NCBI RefSeq assembly: GCF_003751085.1 | Contig: NZ_RJJY01000001.1 | Coordinates: forward strand, 5,146,001 to 5,210,000 | DNA from: Micromonospora sp. Llam0 | GTDB lineage: Bacteria > Actinomycetota > Actinomycetes > Mycobacteriales > Micromonosporaceae | Direction of reading: 5' to 3' | DNA length: 64,000 bases | Shown here: positions 8,839 to 17,221 of the stretch, one piece after another | How the letters are laid out: each line of letters starts with the position of its first letter | How positions within the stretch are numbered: position 1 is the first letter of the stretch | Made by a program: the position numbers and the translations under genes | The notes under the pieces: model-generated | Seen by the model: the letters and a program-made list of their open reading frames with translations, nothing else | Told to the model about the DNA's origin: nothing | Database searches by the model: none

Positions 8839-9659
8839 GACTTGGCCTCGGCCCGGTCGTAGGTGCTCAGCCCCGGCTGGTAGGCACGCTTCTCGAACTG
8901 CTTCAGGGCGACGTTGACCCACTCGTTGCCGCTGAGCCGGGACAGCTCCCAGAGCTTGGCCTGGTCGTAGTCGATGGCGGTCGGCAGGTCCATCGTGGTG
9001 GTGCGCTCGTAGACCTGCTTGGCCAGTTCCAGGGTGATCGGGTTCTTCTTGACGATCTTCCGCACGATCCGGTCGGTCTCGGCGTCCAGCTGGTCGGCCG
9101 GCACCGCCTTGTTGACCAGGCCGTACTCCTGTGCCTGCTGGCCGGTCATGGTGTCGCCGGTCAGGATGTAGTACAGCGCCTGCTTGCGAGGCAGGTTGTG
9201 GGTGGCCGCCCAGGTCGCGCCGCCGGCCGGGAAGATCCCGAAGTTGATCTCCGACAGGCCGAACAGCGCGGTCTCCGACGTCACCGCCAGGTCGCAAAGA
9301 CCGGTGACCAGCAGTCCGCCGCCGAACGCGAACCCGTTGACCTTGGCGATGGTCACCGCCGGGAAGGCCTTGAGCCGCTTGAACCAGTTCAGCGCGACCA
9401 GGTTGGTCCGGTAGAACAACTGCGGATCGTCGAACGGCTGGAGGAAGCACTCCTCGAGGTCCATCCCGGCGCTGAAGCTGTCGCCGACGCCGGTCACCAC
9501 GACCGCCTTGATGTTGCCGGCCGCCTCGATGGTGTCGAGGGCCTGGTTCATGTCCCGGTGCATCTGCGGGTTCATCGCGTTCTTCTTGGCCGGGCGGTTC
9601 AGGTAGATGGTGGCCACCGGGCCGTCCATCTCGAGGTTCACGGTTTCCAGCACCATCAT
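8835..9659 (-). CDS. ech: p-Hydroxycinnamoyl-CoA hydratase/lyase (copy 2)
   Basis: Same 274-aa enzyme as at 1335-2159 (identical protein), with a single base difference found in the coding region (9300 versus 1800). All active-site segments (SAGMDLEE, FAFGGGL, FGLSEINFG) are present. The ATG at 9659 is preceded by AGAGGGA. Its original downstream ligase gene is destroyed (8719-8838), so this copy would depend on the intact ligase at 1-1338. The upstream region is only moderately similar to that of copy 1, in sharp contrast to the near-identity of the coding region. Confidence 0.9.
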   Translation of the reverse strand: MMVLETVNLEMDGPVATIYLNRPAKKNAMNPQMHRDMNQALDTIEAAGNIKAVVVTGVGDSFSAGMDLEECFLQPFDDPQLFYRTNLVALNWFKRLKAFPAVTIAKVNGFAFGGGLLVTGLCDLAVTSETALFGLSEINFGIFPAGGATWAATHNLPRKQALYYILTGDTMTGQQAQEYGLVNKAVPADQLDAETDRIVRKIVKKNPITLELAKQVYERTTTMDLPTAIDYDQAKLWELSRLSGNEWVNVALKQFEKRAYQPGLSTYDRAEAKS

Positions 9660-9993
9660 CTCGGTTCCCTCTTTCCGGTCGGGCAACGAAAAATGCGCGC
9701 AGGTGACCTTGGCCGCTCGGCCGTACAATCCGGATTTCGACAGTGCAGCCTCCGGTAGGCCCGCCGCGGTACGAGCATCACAAGTACCGATCCGGCACGC
9801 TTCTTTGGTGTTGCCTTGCCCCGGCGGGCAGCGAAATCCGATACGGCATGATTCACCGCACCGCTTGCCGAATATTGCCCACAATCGCCGACCGGGGCAG
9901 CCGAGAAACGGCATTCTCGGAGAGGACGCGCTGGAGCCCGGCCCGGAAGAATTCCGGGATGGTGGTTCGCAGCCCCCGGACCACCCGCAAGGA
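9660..9993. other. Upstream region of ech copy 2
   Basis: No gene supported. The part 9660-9830 aligns by eye with 2160-2340 upstream of copy 1 with many substitutions, so it probably holds a diverged ech promoter. Nothing recognised between 9830 and the hairpin at 9994. Confidence 0.45.
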
Positions 9994-10035
9994 CGCGTGA
10001 CCCGGTCCCGGCTGTAGCCGGGACCGGGTCACGCG
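9994..10035. terminator. Strong hairpin terminator
   Basis: Perfect 19-bp stem (9994-10012 with 10017-10035) and 4-nt loop TGTA, 33 bp beyond the stop of the ChaB-like gene that reads toward it. It also insulates the divergent ech copy 2. Confidence 0.85.
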
Positions 10036-10068
10036 GTCAGTCGCGGACGTTTCAGGTGTGTCAGGCGG

Positions 10069-10521
10069 TCACTTCTTGCGGGCCTTCGCGGTCGCCCGCG
10101 CGTTCGCCTTCTCGATTGCCTTGACCAGTTCGTCCTTGTTCATGTCCTGCGGGTGGTCGATGCCGACCTGGCGCGCCACGTCGTCGAGGTGGCCTTTGCC
10201 GGCGTTGGCGTCGACCCCCTGGGCAGTCTCCCGGGGCTGGCGCAGCGACCGGGGCGTGCCCTGAGCCGCCTGTGGATCGGACGGGCCCAGGCTGTCCTTC
10301 GGCTGCCAGTGGTCGCCGACCTTCTCGTGGCTGTGTTTCAACGAGGCGTGTGCCGCACGGTGCGCCCGCGCCGGGTCGCCGTAACTCTCCTCGGCCGACT
10401 CCAGGGTCTTCTTGTAGGTCCGTACGGCCTTGTCGTCGGAGCGGGCGATCGTGCTGGGCACGTCGTCGCGCATCTGCTCGGCCTGCTGGTGCTTGTCGGC
10501 CTTTTCCCGCTTGCCGGCCAT
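10069..10521 (-). CDS. ChaB-domain protein with C-terminal Rho-N/SAP-like segment
   Basis: Basic protein of 150 aa. Residues about 15-75 match the ChaB domain (DDVPSTIARSDDKAVRTYKK ... HAAHASLKHS type pattern), first named for a putative cation-transport regulator in enterobacteria. The C-terminal 40 residues (DDVARQVGIDHPQ then MNKDELVKAIEKAN) resemble the small helical nucleic-acid-binding Rho N-terminal/SAP fold. The lysine-rich tail fits DNA or RNA binding. ATG 10521 has AGGAGGAACG directly upstream. Cellular role in actinobacteria is not established. Confidence 0.78.
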   Translation of the reverse strand: MAGKREKADKHQQAEQMRDDVPSTIARSDDKAVRTYKKTLESAEESYGDPARAHRAAHASLKHSHEKVGDHWQPKDSLGPSDPQAAQGTPRSLRQPRETAQGVDANAGKGHLDDVARQVGIDHPQDMNKDELVKAIEKANARATAKARKK

Positions 10522-10603
10522 CGTTCCTCCTCACGGACGTCGTCTGCGCCGGGGGCGGCACTGAGTTTCGCCGTACCACATCCCGTACCCACGACGCCGC
10601 CGG

Positions 10604-10987
10604 TCATGCCTGCGGTTTCATCGCCGCGGCGTCGCCGGCGGTGCCACGCCGCCTGCCCCACGGCCACCGGCCCTCCAGTTCGACCTCCAGCGAGAAGCTG
10701 AGGAAGGTACGCACCGCGACGATCATGGCCAGCACGCCGACGCTCTCGAAGGTCGGCGAGATCGCGACGGTACGGATGATGTCCCCGGCGACGAGGAACT
10801 CCAGCCCGAGCAGGATCGCCCGGCCGACGTCCTGCCGGTACCGGCGGTAGGTCGCCCGCATGTTCTGGTGACGGATCGCGCCACGCAGGTAGAACACCGT
10901 GCCGACGACCAGCCCGGTGAGGATGATCAGCACGCCGAGGATGTCGATCGTCGTACCTATGGTCAGGACAGCTGTCTCGAAGTTCAT
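10604..10987 (-). CDS. DUF1622 membrane protein
   Basis: Small membrane protein of 127 aa with three hydrophobic segments: residues about 12-34 (DILGVLIILTGLVVGTVFYL), 58-77 and 83-100. The arrangement matches the DUF1622 family, including the RYRQDVGRAILLGLEFLVAG segment. The tail is basic. No good ribosome binding site is seen at ATG 10987. It lies 82 bp upstream of the ChaB-like gene on the same strand. Function unknown. Confidence 0.75.
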   Translation of the reverse strand: MNFETAVLTIGTTIDILGVLIILTGLVVGTVFYLRGAIRHQNMRATYRRYRQDVGRAILLGLEFLVAGDIIRTVAISPTFESVGVLAMIVAVRTFLSFSLEVELEGRWPWGRRRGTAGDAAAMKPQA

Positions 10988-11094
10988 CTCTGACCACGAT
11001 GTCCGTATCAGTCGACGCCCGATGCACGACCAGGATAAATCACGCTATACGCGCATGAAGCGAGATTTCACTGCCTATCGCTCTGGACAGACAG

Positions 11095-11134
11095 CATTCG
11101 GACCCCACCGGATGAGCCCGGCGGGGTCCGAATG
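11095..11134. terminator. Hairpin terminator after the LPVTG gene
   Basis: Twelve-bp stem (11095-11106 with 11123-11134) extended inside by CCGG pairing, 31 bp beyond the stop of the surface-protein gene that reads toward it. Confidence 0.75.
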
Positions 11135-11165
11135 GACGGCGTACGGTCGGATGCTCCTATGGAGG

Positions 11166-12550
11166 TCAGTCGACGATCGTGACGATCCGACGGCGACGGA
11201 ACAGCACCACGGCCACCGCACCTGCGACGACGAGGACCGCGCCGACGCCGGCGAGCAGCCCGGCGTTGGCTCCGGTCACCGGCAGCCCGCCGCCGGCACC
11301 TTCGCCACCGCTGCCGAGGGTGATCTCGGCGGTGTTGTTGTCGGTGTCCGGGTCCTGCACGCCGCCGTCGATGACGATCGAGCCGGCGGCACCGGCCGCG
11401 CCGACGATCTCCACCTGGAACGGGTAGTGGAACGACTCCCCCGCCGCCGGGCTGTGCGTGGGCCGGCAGAAGTAGACCAGGCCGTTCGGCTGACCACGGT
11501 CTTCCCAGACCGGGTTCCCATCGACGACCGGGGCGCACCGGTCACCGACGGCGACCGCTTCGACTCCGGCCGGCAACGTCACCACTGCGGACGGGGCCCA
11601 CGCCTCGCCGGGCAGGATCAGGTCGGCCGGGCCGTCGTTGCGCATGCCGACCTCGATGTCGACCACGTCGCCGACCGCCCCCTGCACCGTCGCACCGATC
11701 GCCACCGAGTCGGCCGGCTGCTTCGGAATAGTGACCAGGAAGTCGGTCCAGTTGTCGCTCTCGTTGATGTCCGGCAGCGGATCCAGGGCGGCCAGACGGA
11801 GCTCGTTGCCGGCGGATCGGGCAGACATCGCCCCGAGGGCCGCGACCTCGTCGTCGCCCAGCGGCAGCACCGCCACCACCACGATCCGCTCGGATGGGCC
11901 GGGTGCGGTCTCGCCGACCTTGACCCGCAGCGGGGTCTCCTCGTGTAGGGAGAACACCTCACCTGGGCCGACCTCGCCGAGGATCTGACAGGTCAGCTCC
12001 AGGAAGTCAGGGTTGTACTCACAGTTGTCGTACCGGTCCGGCAGCTCGAGGTCCAGTCCGGTGCTCAGCACGACCTGTACGCCGGCGGCCGCCACCGTGC
12101 CGACGTTCGTGGCCTGAACTGGCACGTTCGTGGTCTCCCCCGGCTGCAGCGTCACGTCGTCGATCTCGCCGACCACGAGATCGACCCCGGGCCCGGTGAG
12201 CTGGACCCTGCCGGTGGTCTGCTGCTCCTCGGGCATGTTCGCGGCCGAGGTGGTGACCTCGATGACGCCCCAGTACCGCACGACGTCCAGGTCACCCGGC
12301 AGGGCGTCGACCCGGTAGACGTGCGTCGCGTCGCCGGCGAGTTCGTCGAGCATGCAGGTGGCCACCTTGCCGGCGACCGTACAACCCTGGCTTGCGCCGG
12401 GCAGGTCGAGCCGGAACGCGTCCGACACGTCGGACGCGTCGATCGTCACCGACACGTCGACGGCCGAGGTCGGCGAACTGTTGCTGATGGTGATCTCGAT
12501 CGGCTTCGGTGTGGTCGCGTCCATCCCGATGTTGGTCACGTACTCAATGA
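11166..12550 (-). pseudogene. LPVTG cell-wall surface protein, 3' part (split by IS insertion)
   Basis: The main part of a wall-anchored protein with repeated beta-sandwich (DUF11/CARDB-like) domains, for example SNSSPTSAVDVSVTIDASD, ATNVGTVAAAGVQVVL and GMRNDGPADLILPGE. It ends with a sortase signal: LPVTGANAG, a hydrophobic segment, then RRRR. Its signal peptide is missing here; it is found at 13527-13657 on the other side of a 976-bp insertion sequence. Removing the element and one copy of the 7-bp target duplication restores a continuous frame (SPFIE joined to YVTNIGMD). Translation from an internal ATG would give an unsecreted protein, so the gene is probably inactive unless the element excises precisely. 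Confidence 0.88.
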
Positions 12551-13526
12551 AGTTTTCTCAACAACGAATGGTTCGTTGAATGGTGCGACACGCACATAAG
12601 GGGCAATAGCGACGATTCTTGTGGGACGTGAGGTCCTCCGATAAACCGGTCTCACCACAAGAATCCGTCACCAAGAGGACCCCACGTGATCACTTATCGT
12701 GCCACACTCGACGTCCCGAGGGAACTCGTCTCCTACGTGGCGAGTCTGCTACGCGCCCACCGGCGGTCGCTGGGCACACGCAGGAAGACCCGACTGCTCA
12801 CCTGCTGGCGGCAGGCGGTGTTCGGCCTTGTCTGGTTCCGTAACCGCGGCGTGGACATCCCCCAGCTCGGCGCCGGGTTCGGGCTGTCCCGGGCCACCTC
12901 CTACCGCTACCACGACGAGGTCTTGGCGGTGCTGTCCGCGCAGGCGCCGGATCTGTCCGAGGCCCTCGACCGGGTCGAAGCCGAGGGCTGGTCACACCTG
13001 ATCCTCGACGGCAAGGTCGTGGACAGCGACCGGTACGCGGAGAAGACAGCCAACAGGAAGGGCGAGACCATCGACGCCTACTACTCCGGAAAGACCCACG
13101 ACTTCGGCGGCAACGTCCAGGCGCTGATGCGCCCCGACGGGTTCCCGGTATGGGTCTCCGGTGTCGCTCCCGGCTCAGTCCATGACCTACGTATCGCCCA
13201 GGAAGAGGTCCTCGGCGCGCTCTACGCGGCCGCCGCTCGCGGACTACCCACCTTGGCGGATTCCGGGTACGAAGGTGCAGGTCAGGGCGTACACACCCCC
13301 GTGAAGAAGCCGACCAGTGGACACCGGCTCCACGTCGACAACCGGACCTACAACATGCTCCTGCGTGCGATGCGGTGCCTCGGCGAACGCGGATTCGCGC
13401 TATTGAGCCAGAGGTGGCGCGTCCTGCAAGGTGTCACGACTCCGCCGACGAAGATCGGCGACATAGCGAAAGCCGCCCTCGTGCTACTTCACTTTGAACA
13501 TGGTTACAGATCTTGTTGAGATAACT
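12551..13526 (+). mobile_element. IS5-like insertion sequence, 976 bp, inside the surface-protein gene
   Basis: Ends share the imperfect inverted repeat AGTTNTCTCAACAA (12551-12564 and 13513-13526) and are flanked by the direct repeat TCAATGA (12544-12550 and 13527-13533), a 7-bp duplication. It carries one transposase gene. Upstream of that gene are two inverted repeats: an 11-bp pair (12614-12624 with 12655-12665) and a 7-bp pair (12632-12638 with 12675-12681), the latter covering the GAGGA ribosome binding site. The family is given from the transposase type; the 7-bp duplication is longer than usual for many IS5 relatives, so the subgroup is uncertain. Confidence 0.88.
12686..13519 (+). 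CDS. Transposase, DDE_Tnp_4 type with N-terminal helix-turn-helix
   Basis: Transposase of 277 aa. The N-terminal third is a helix-turn-helix segment (DIPQLGAGFGLSRATSYRYH), followed by a DDE core: first Asp in HLILDGKVVDSD, second in LADSGYEGA, and the Glu in CLGERGFALLSQRW. GTG 12686 is 6 nt after GAGGA. The frame is complete, so the element may be mobile. Confidence 0.87.
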   Translation: MITYRATLDVPRELVSYVASLLRAHRRSLGTRRKTRLLTCWRQAVFGLVWFRNRGVDIPQLGAGFGLSRATSYRYHDEVLAVLSAQAPDLSEALDRVEAEGWSHLILDGKVVDSDRYAEKTANRKGETIDAYYSGKTHDFGGNVQALMRPDGFPVWVSGVAPGSVHDLRIAQEEVLGALYAAAARGLPTLADSGYEGAGQGVHTPVKKPTSGHRLHVDNRTYNMLLRAMRCLGERGFALLSQRWRVLQGVTTPPTKIGDIAKAALVLLHFEHGYRSC

Positions 13527-13657
13527 TCAATGAACGGCGAGACCCAGGCGATCTCGTCGGACTCCACGGCCTGCGCCGGGGTGGCGATCGAAAGAGCGGC
13601 CAGGCTGGTGGCCGCGCAGCCGGCGGCGAGCCGGCCGAAAACTGTCATTCTGGGCAT
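13527..13657 (-). pseudogene. LPVTG surface protein, 5' part with signal peptide
   Basis: The detached start of the surface protein at 11166-12550. From ATG 13657 (GGGGGAAA upstream) it encodes MPRMTVFGRLAAG, a hydrophobic core and a signal-peptidase-like site ATPAQA before VES. The frame then enters the insertion sequence and stops at 13484 after 14 foreign codons. Promoter and secretion signal therefore remain on this fragment while the wall anchor is on the other. Confidence 0.87.
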
Positions 13658-14330
13658 GCTGCGGTTTCCCCCGATGGATTGTCGAAGCAGCGGATCAGCT
13701 GAGAGGGTTACAGAGGACAGCGCACATTAGCCATATGCGATGGCGCACCGCAACCCGATGGCACATGGTCCCTCGCGGATGGCTACGTGCCCCGCAAGCT
13801 CCACAGTGGCTAATACTCGGCGGGCGCGGGACGTGCGTCGGCGATGTTGGTGGTGGTACCGACGGCGCGGGCCCGCGATCAGAGGCTGACGTAGCCGTGC
13901 TTCCAATGCCCGACGAACACGACATCGGACTTCGGCACGCCACGTTCGGCGACGAGATCCCGCGAAGACCGGTGGGCATCTCCTGGTGGATCGCCATGCC
14001 GCCATCCCGCACCGGGCCCGGTTTCCCGGCCGGACCCAACGCCGGAGCGTACCGGCGTACGGGGTTACCGCACAGTCACCTCGGCGCCGCCCTGTGCCCC
14101 TGAGTCCGCGAGGGCGAGCGTGGCGCGGGCAGTGAAGGATCTTGCGAGTCGATGAGGAACCGGATCGGAACCGAGAGTTGCTCGGCAATTGTGAGAGTAT
14201 TTCTGATCGCATTGGCGATCTCTGTCTGGTTGTCGTATTCTCGCCTCTGCGTCGCGGGCACCTGTAGTAAACATCGTCAACGCGAAGGTCGCGACATGCA
14301 TCGAGGGCAACGGGGCGGAGGTTGGGGCTG
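13658..14330. other. Gap with a possible decayed small gene
   Basis: Holds the promoter of the surface protein on its left side. On the minus strand 14076-14261 encodes a peptide with QTEIANAIRNTLTIAEQL, and the -1 frame just downstream carries ARATLALADSGAQGG before a stop at 14065. The two could be one small gene broken by a frameshift, but neither half is recognised and there is no clear ribosome binding site. The rest shows nothing convincing. Confidence 0.3.
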
Positions 14331-15074
14331 GTGCTGCTGACGTATGTTGACGAGTCGTACACTGATCGCTGGTTCGCCATGGCAGGACTGCTCGTCGACG
14401 GGCCTGCGGCAGTTGCGTTATCGGACGAGCTGGAGCGGGTTGCTGCCGCTGCGGCAGCGGCGTATCAGTTGGATGCAAAGGTCGAACTCCATGGGCACGA
14501 GATCTTTCACGCGGGTGGCGACTGGGCGGGAGTTCCGGTCCGAGCACGGGTCGGTGTGTTCGATGACGTGATCGAAGCGGTCGCCGCGCAAGACGTCAAG
14601 GTCATCGCCCGAGCCATGGATGTAGTCGGGCAACGTGCCCGCTACCCCCACCCTGACCCGCCGCATACGGTAGTGCTTCAACACCTGTTGGAGCGGGTCG
14701 ACGAGTGTGCCATCGAGCATGGCGACTATGCGTTGGTGATCGCTGACGAAGTCGACGGTCAAGCGAAACACCGGACTGATCTGTCGGTTTACCGAGAGGT
14801 CGGCACCAACGGGTACCGCCGTCGGAAACTGACGAGGATTGTCGACACCTTGCACTTTGCTCCCAGTCATGCCAGCCGGCTGGTGCAGGCCGCAGACGTA
14901 ATCACCTTTCTGTACCGCCGTGTGTTCACCCACGAAGAAGCAGACGAGCGGTCACGGAAGGCGAAAGTCTCCATGTGGAAGCGGTTGCAGCCGCGAGTAC
15001 ACCATGAGCTGTGCTGGTTTCCGTCGAGCGGGGATCGGGGACAGAGCCAGCTCTGGGCCCGAGACTTTCGGTAG
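14331..15074 (+). CDS. DUF3800 domain protein
   Basis: Protein of about 247 aa of the DUF3800 family, thought to have an RNase H-like nuclease fold and often found in accessory and defence contexts. Visible family pattern: N-terminal TYVDESYTD with acidic residues, central VIADEVDGQ, and the C-terminal DTLHFAPSHASRLVQAADVI, where the Asp and ADV residues fit a metal site. GTG 14331 is chosen because GGAGG lies 9 nt before it; a TTG at 14322 is the alternative. It stands alone and ends at a hairpin. Function unproven. Confidence 0.82.
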   Translation: MLLTYVDESYTDRWFAMAGLLVDGPAAVALSDELERVAAAAAAAYQLDAKVELHGHEIFHAGGDWAGVPVRARVGVFDDVIEAVAAQDVKVIARAMDVVGQRARYPHPDPPHTVVLQHLLERVDECAIEHGDYALVIADEVDGQAKHRTDLSVYREVGTNGYRRRKLTRIVDTLHFAPSHASRLVQAADVITFLYRRVFTHEEADERSRKAKVSMWKRLQPRVHHELCWFPSSGDRGQSQLWARDFR

Positions 15075-15083
15075 ATGCACAAA

Positions 15084-15102
15084 GGGCCCGCGAGGCGGGC
15101 CC
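15084..15102 (+). terminator. Hairpin terminator after DUF3800 gene
   Basis: Perfect 8-bp stem GGGCCCGC / GCGGGCCC with a 3-nt loop, 9 bp after the stop. A second 8-bp hairpin follows at about 15112-15138. Confidence 0.7.
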
Positions 15103-15148
15103 TAAGGCTGTGCGGGAGATCGAGATCGTCCCGCACTAGATATTCTAG

Positions 15149-15316
15149 CAGCCAGCCGGCCGAACTACGCGCCGACGCCTCCGAACGGATCAACTCCGGC
15201 GCGACCGGGGCCACGTCCACGCCGTCGAACAGGCAGGGCCCGGCACCGGGGAACGGCAGGCGCTGGCGCGGTGCCTCGACGAGGCACACCAGGTTGAGGG
15301 CGAAGAGGAGGTCTAG
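15149..15316 (+). pseudogene. Possible 3' remnant of a gene upstream of the HTH antitoxin
   Basis: Fifty-five GC3-rich codons with no start codon, ending at TAG 15314-15316. Before the IS insertion that stop lay 2 nt ahead of the ATG now at 16840, with AGGAGG (15306-15311) as the ribosome binding site, the spacing of a two-gene operon. It could be the tail of a toxin partner, but the residues are not recognised, and the opposite strand is also open, so this is weak. Confidence 0.25.
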
Positions 15317-15319
15317 CCA

Positions 15320-16830
15320 CAACGCCGCTCGGTTAAGGTCCGGCGGATGCTTCGCAATGGTTTGTGATGATATCGACTGCTATAGTCGCTTTGTAGCTGC
15401 GCCGGTCTATGCTGGGTCCGCGAGCCTGGTACTTGGAGTTCGAGCGTTTGATCATCCGGGTCTTCACCCGGATCCGGCGGTCGGGTAGCAGGTGGGCCAG
15501 GACCGCGCGGCCGATGGCGCCGACCAGGTCGATGACGGTGTCGGCGAGGACGCCGGCGGCGTTGGTGATCTGGTCGCGGGCGGCGTTCAGGGCGGTGGTG
15601 AAGCTGGCCCGGTCGGGGCTGGTGGCGGGCTGGCTGTCGGTGGCGTCGGTCATGGCGGTGCGCAGTACCTGATAGACGGTGAGTAGGGCGTAGATCTCCT
15701 GGTCGATGCCGTCGGGGGTACGGGCGCGCAGGACCCGACCGCCGAGGATGCTGGATTTGATCTCCAGGTAGGCGGTTTCGATCTCCCACCTGCGGTGATA
15801 CAGCCGGATCAGGTCGCCGGCGGGGTAGCGGTGCGCGTCGAGCAGGGTGGTGACCAGCCGGTAGCCGCTGGTGTGGGTGCCGTCGCTGGTGGTGACGCTG
15901 ATCTGGGCGTCGATGACCCGCACGCGTACAGTGCCGATGGTCGATAGCCAGGACCCGTCGCGGTAACGGGTGATCACGGGCAGGCGGCGGCCGTTCTTGC
16001 AGCGGATCAGCAGGTCGGCCCTGGTCGCGACGAGGGTGGCGATGAGGTCGGCGGCGGCGTGGTTACGGTCGGCCGGCAACAGCATCCCGGCCCGTAGGCT
16101 ACGGGCCAGGGTGCGGGCCTGGTCGAGTTCGCCGGTGCCGGTCGGGTCGAACGCGGCGTCGATGATCGAGCGGGTACCGCAGGTCAGCAGGACACTGAGC
16201 CGTAGTGCCGGGTAGCCGGCGCCGCCGTGGTTACCCCGTTGTTTGCGGTAGCGGGTCCGGACCTTCCCGGCGTCGGCGACGGACATCGTGGTCCCGTCGA
16301 TCGCGGTCAGCAGCAGACCCCGCCATCGCACGGCGTGTTTCGCCGTGGTCACGGCCGGGCCACGCAGCGGGTCGAACAACGCCTGTAGCGGCGCGGACCC
16401 GAGTCGCCGCCTGGCTTCCCGTAGCGTGCCCGAGGACGGGGCGGCCAGGTCCAGCCCGGTCAGACCGGCGGTCAGTTTCCGCCACACCTGCGGGTAGCCG
16501 AGTTCGGCGAACAGGCAACCCGCCAGGACCAGGTACACCGTCACCCGGGCCGGGAGCAGCCGGATCCTTTGCTGGGTACGACGGGTCGCGGCGAGGATCT
16601 CGTCGACCATCTCGAAGGGTATGAACTGGGTCAACTCACCGAGATGGCCGGGCGCGAACACACCTGCGGCTACCCTCACCGTCCGGGTTATGGCAGTCTG
16701 GTCGATCAAGCGGAGTTCCTGGTCTCGAGGCGGTCTTGGAGTGACTCACCTCAATACCGGAACTCCGCTTCCGTTTGCCCGAGCGACACGCCCTTGACAG
16801 CCGCCACAACGCCCTAACCGAGCGGCGTTG
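15320..16830 (-). mobile_element. Second IS4-family insertion sequence, 1511 bp
   Basis: Ends share the inverted repeat CAACGCCGCTCGGTTA (15320-15335 and 16815-16830), flanked by a perfect 10-bp target duplication GGTCTAGCCA (15310-15319 and 16831-16840). One transposase gene on the minus strand. A 12-bp perfect inverted repeat (16708-16719 with 16759-16770) covers the transposase start region, as in the first IS4-type element, though the two elements are otherwise different. The insertion falls between the ribosome binding site and start codon of an HTH gene. Confidence 0.92.
15333..16709 (-). CDS. IS4-family DDE transposase
   Basis: Transposase of 458 aa with an N-terminal IS4-type domain (GVFAPGHLGELTQFIPFEMV) and the DDE core: AIDGTTMSVAD for the first Asp, the segment LLPADRNHAAADL with a second Asp, and YHRRWEIETAYLEIK giving the Y-(2)-R-(3)-E-(6)-K signature. 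The start is TTG 16709 inside the arm of the 12-bp inverted repeat; a slightly different start is possible. Only distantly similar to the transposase at 2976-4469, so the two elements are independent arrivals. Confidence 0.88.
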   Translation of the reverse strand: MIDQTAITRTVRVAAGVFAPGHLGELTQFIPFEMVDEILAATRRTQQRIRLLPARVTVYLVLAGCLFAELGYPQVWRKLTAGLTGLDLAAPSSGTLREARRRLGSAPLQALFDPLRGPAVTTAKHAVRWRGLLLTAIDGTTMSVADAGKVRTRYRKQRGNHGGAGYPALRLSVLLTCGTRSIIDAAFDPTGTGELDQARTLARSLRAGMLLPADRNHAAADLIATLVATRADLLIRCKNGRRLPVITRYRDGSWLSTIGTVRVRVIDAQISVTTSDGTHTSGYRLVTTLLDAHRYPAGDLIRLYHRRWEIETAYLEIKSSILGGRVLRARTPDGIDQEIYALLTVYQVLRTAMTDATDSQPATSPDRASFTTALNAARDQITNAAGVLADTVIDLVGAIGRAVLAHLLPDRRIRVKTRMIKRSNSKYQARGPSIDRRSYKATIAVDIITNHCEASAGP

Positions 16831-16839
16831 GGTCTAGCC

Positions 16840-17139
16840 ATGGGTGAGGGTGGCGGTTGGGCTGCGCTGCGGGAGCGGCGGTTGGCTGAGCCCGGCGCAG
16901 CTGAGGCGTACGAGGCGGCGCGGTTGGCGTTCGAGCTCGGTCGTTCGGTGCGTGAGCTGCGCGAGCGTCGCGGTTGGAGTCAGACGCAGCTGGCCACGGC
17001 GTCGGGGATGACGCAGTCTGCGGTGGCCCGGTTCGAGGCTGGCGGGACCGTGCCGACACTCGTGGTGCTGGAGCGACTGGCAGCGGCGCTGGGAGTGAGC
17101 CTGAAGGTCGGCTTCGAGCCCCGCGACGCCGCTGCCTGA
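16840..17139 (+). CDS. XRE-family HTH protein, HigA-type antitoxin-like
   Basis: DNA-binding protein of 99 aa: an N-terminal helical part (RRLAEPGAAEAYEAARLAF), then a Cro/C1 helix-turn-helix (LRERRGWSQTQLATASGMTQ, SAVARFEAGG). This layout is typical of HigA-like antitoxins. The ATG lies in the right-hand target duplication of the IS4-type element; the AGGAGG that once preceded it is now 1.5 kb away at 15306-15311, leaving only a poor GTTGGG. A toxin gene normally sits directly upstream or downstream; none intact is found. Expression is therefore likely reduced. Confidence 0.75.
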   Translation: MGEGGGWAALRERRLAEPGAAEAYEAARLAFELGRSVRELRERRGWSQTQLATASGMTQSAVARFEAGGTVPTLVVLERLAAALGVSLKVGFEPRDAAA

Positions 17140-17221
17140 CGAGGCTGACAGCAGATCAGTGGTGGAGTCTGCCCAGCTGCGAGATCGATCGAGGAGAAGG
17201 TGCCATGCGGGAGGTGAGGTT

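Noticed and set aside
14867..15322. Minus-strand 151-codon frame with hydrophobic start
   Set aside because: Passes through two hairpins and the end of the DUF3800 gene, and its apparent start is created by the IS junction.
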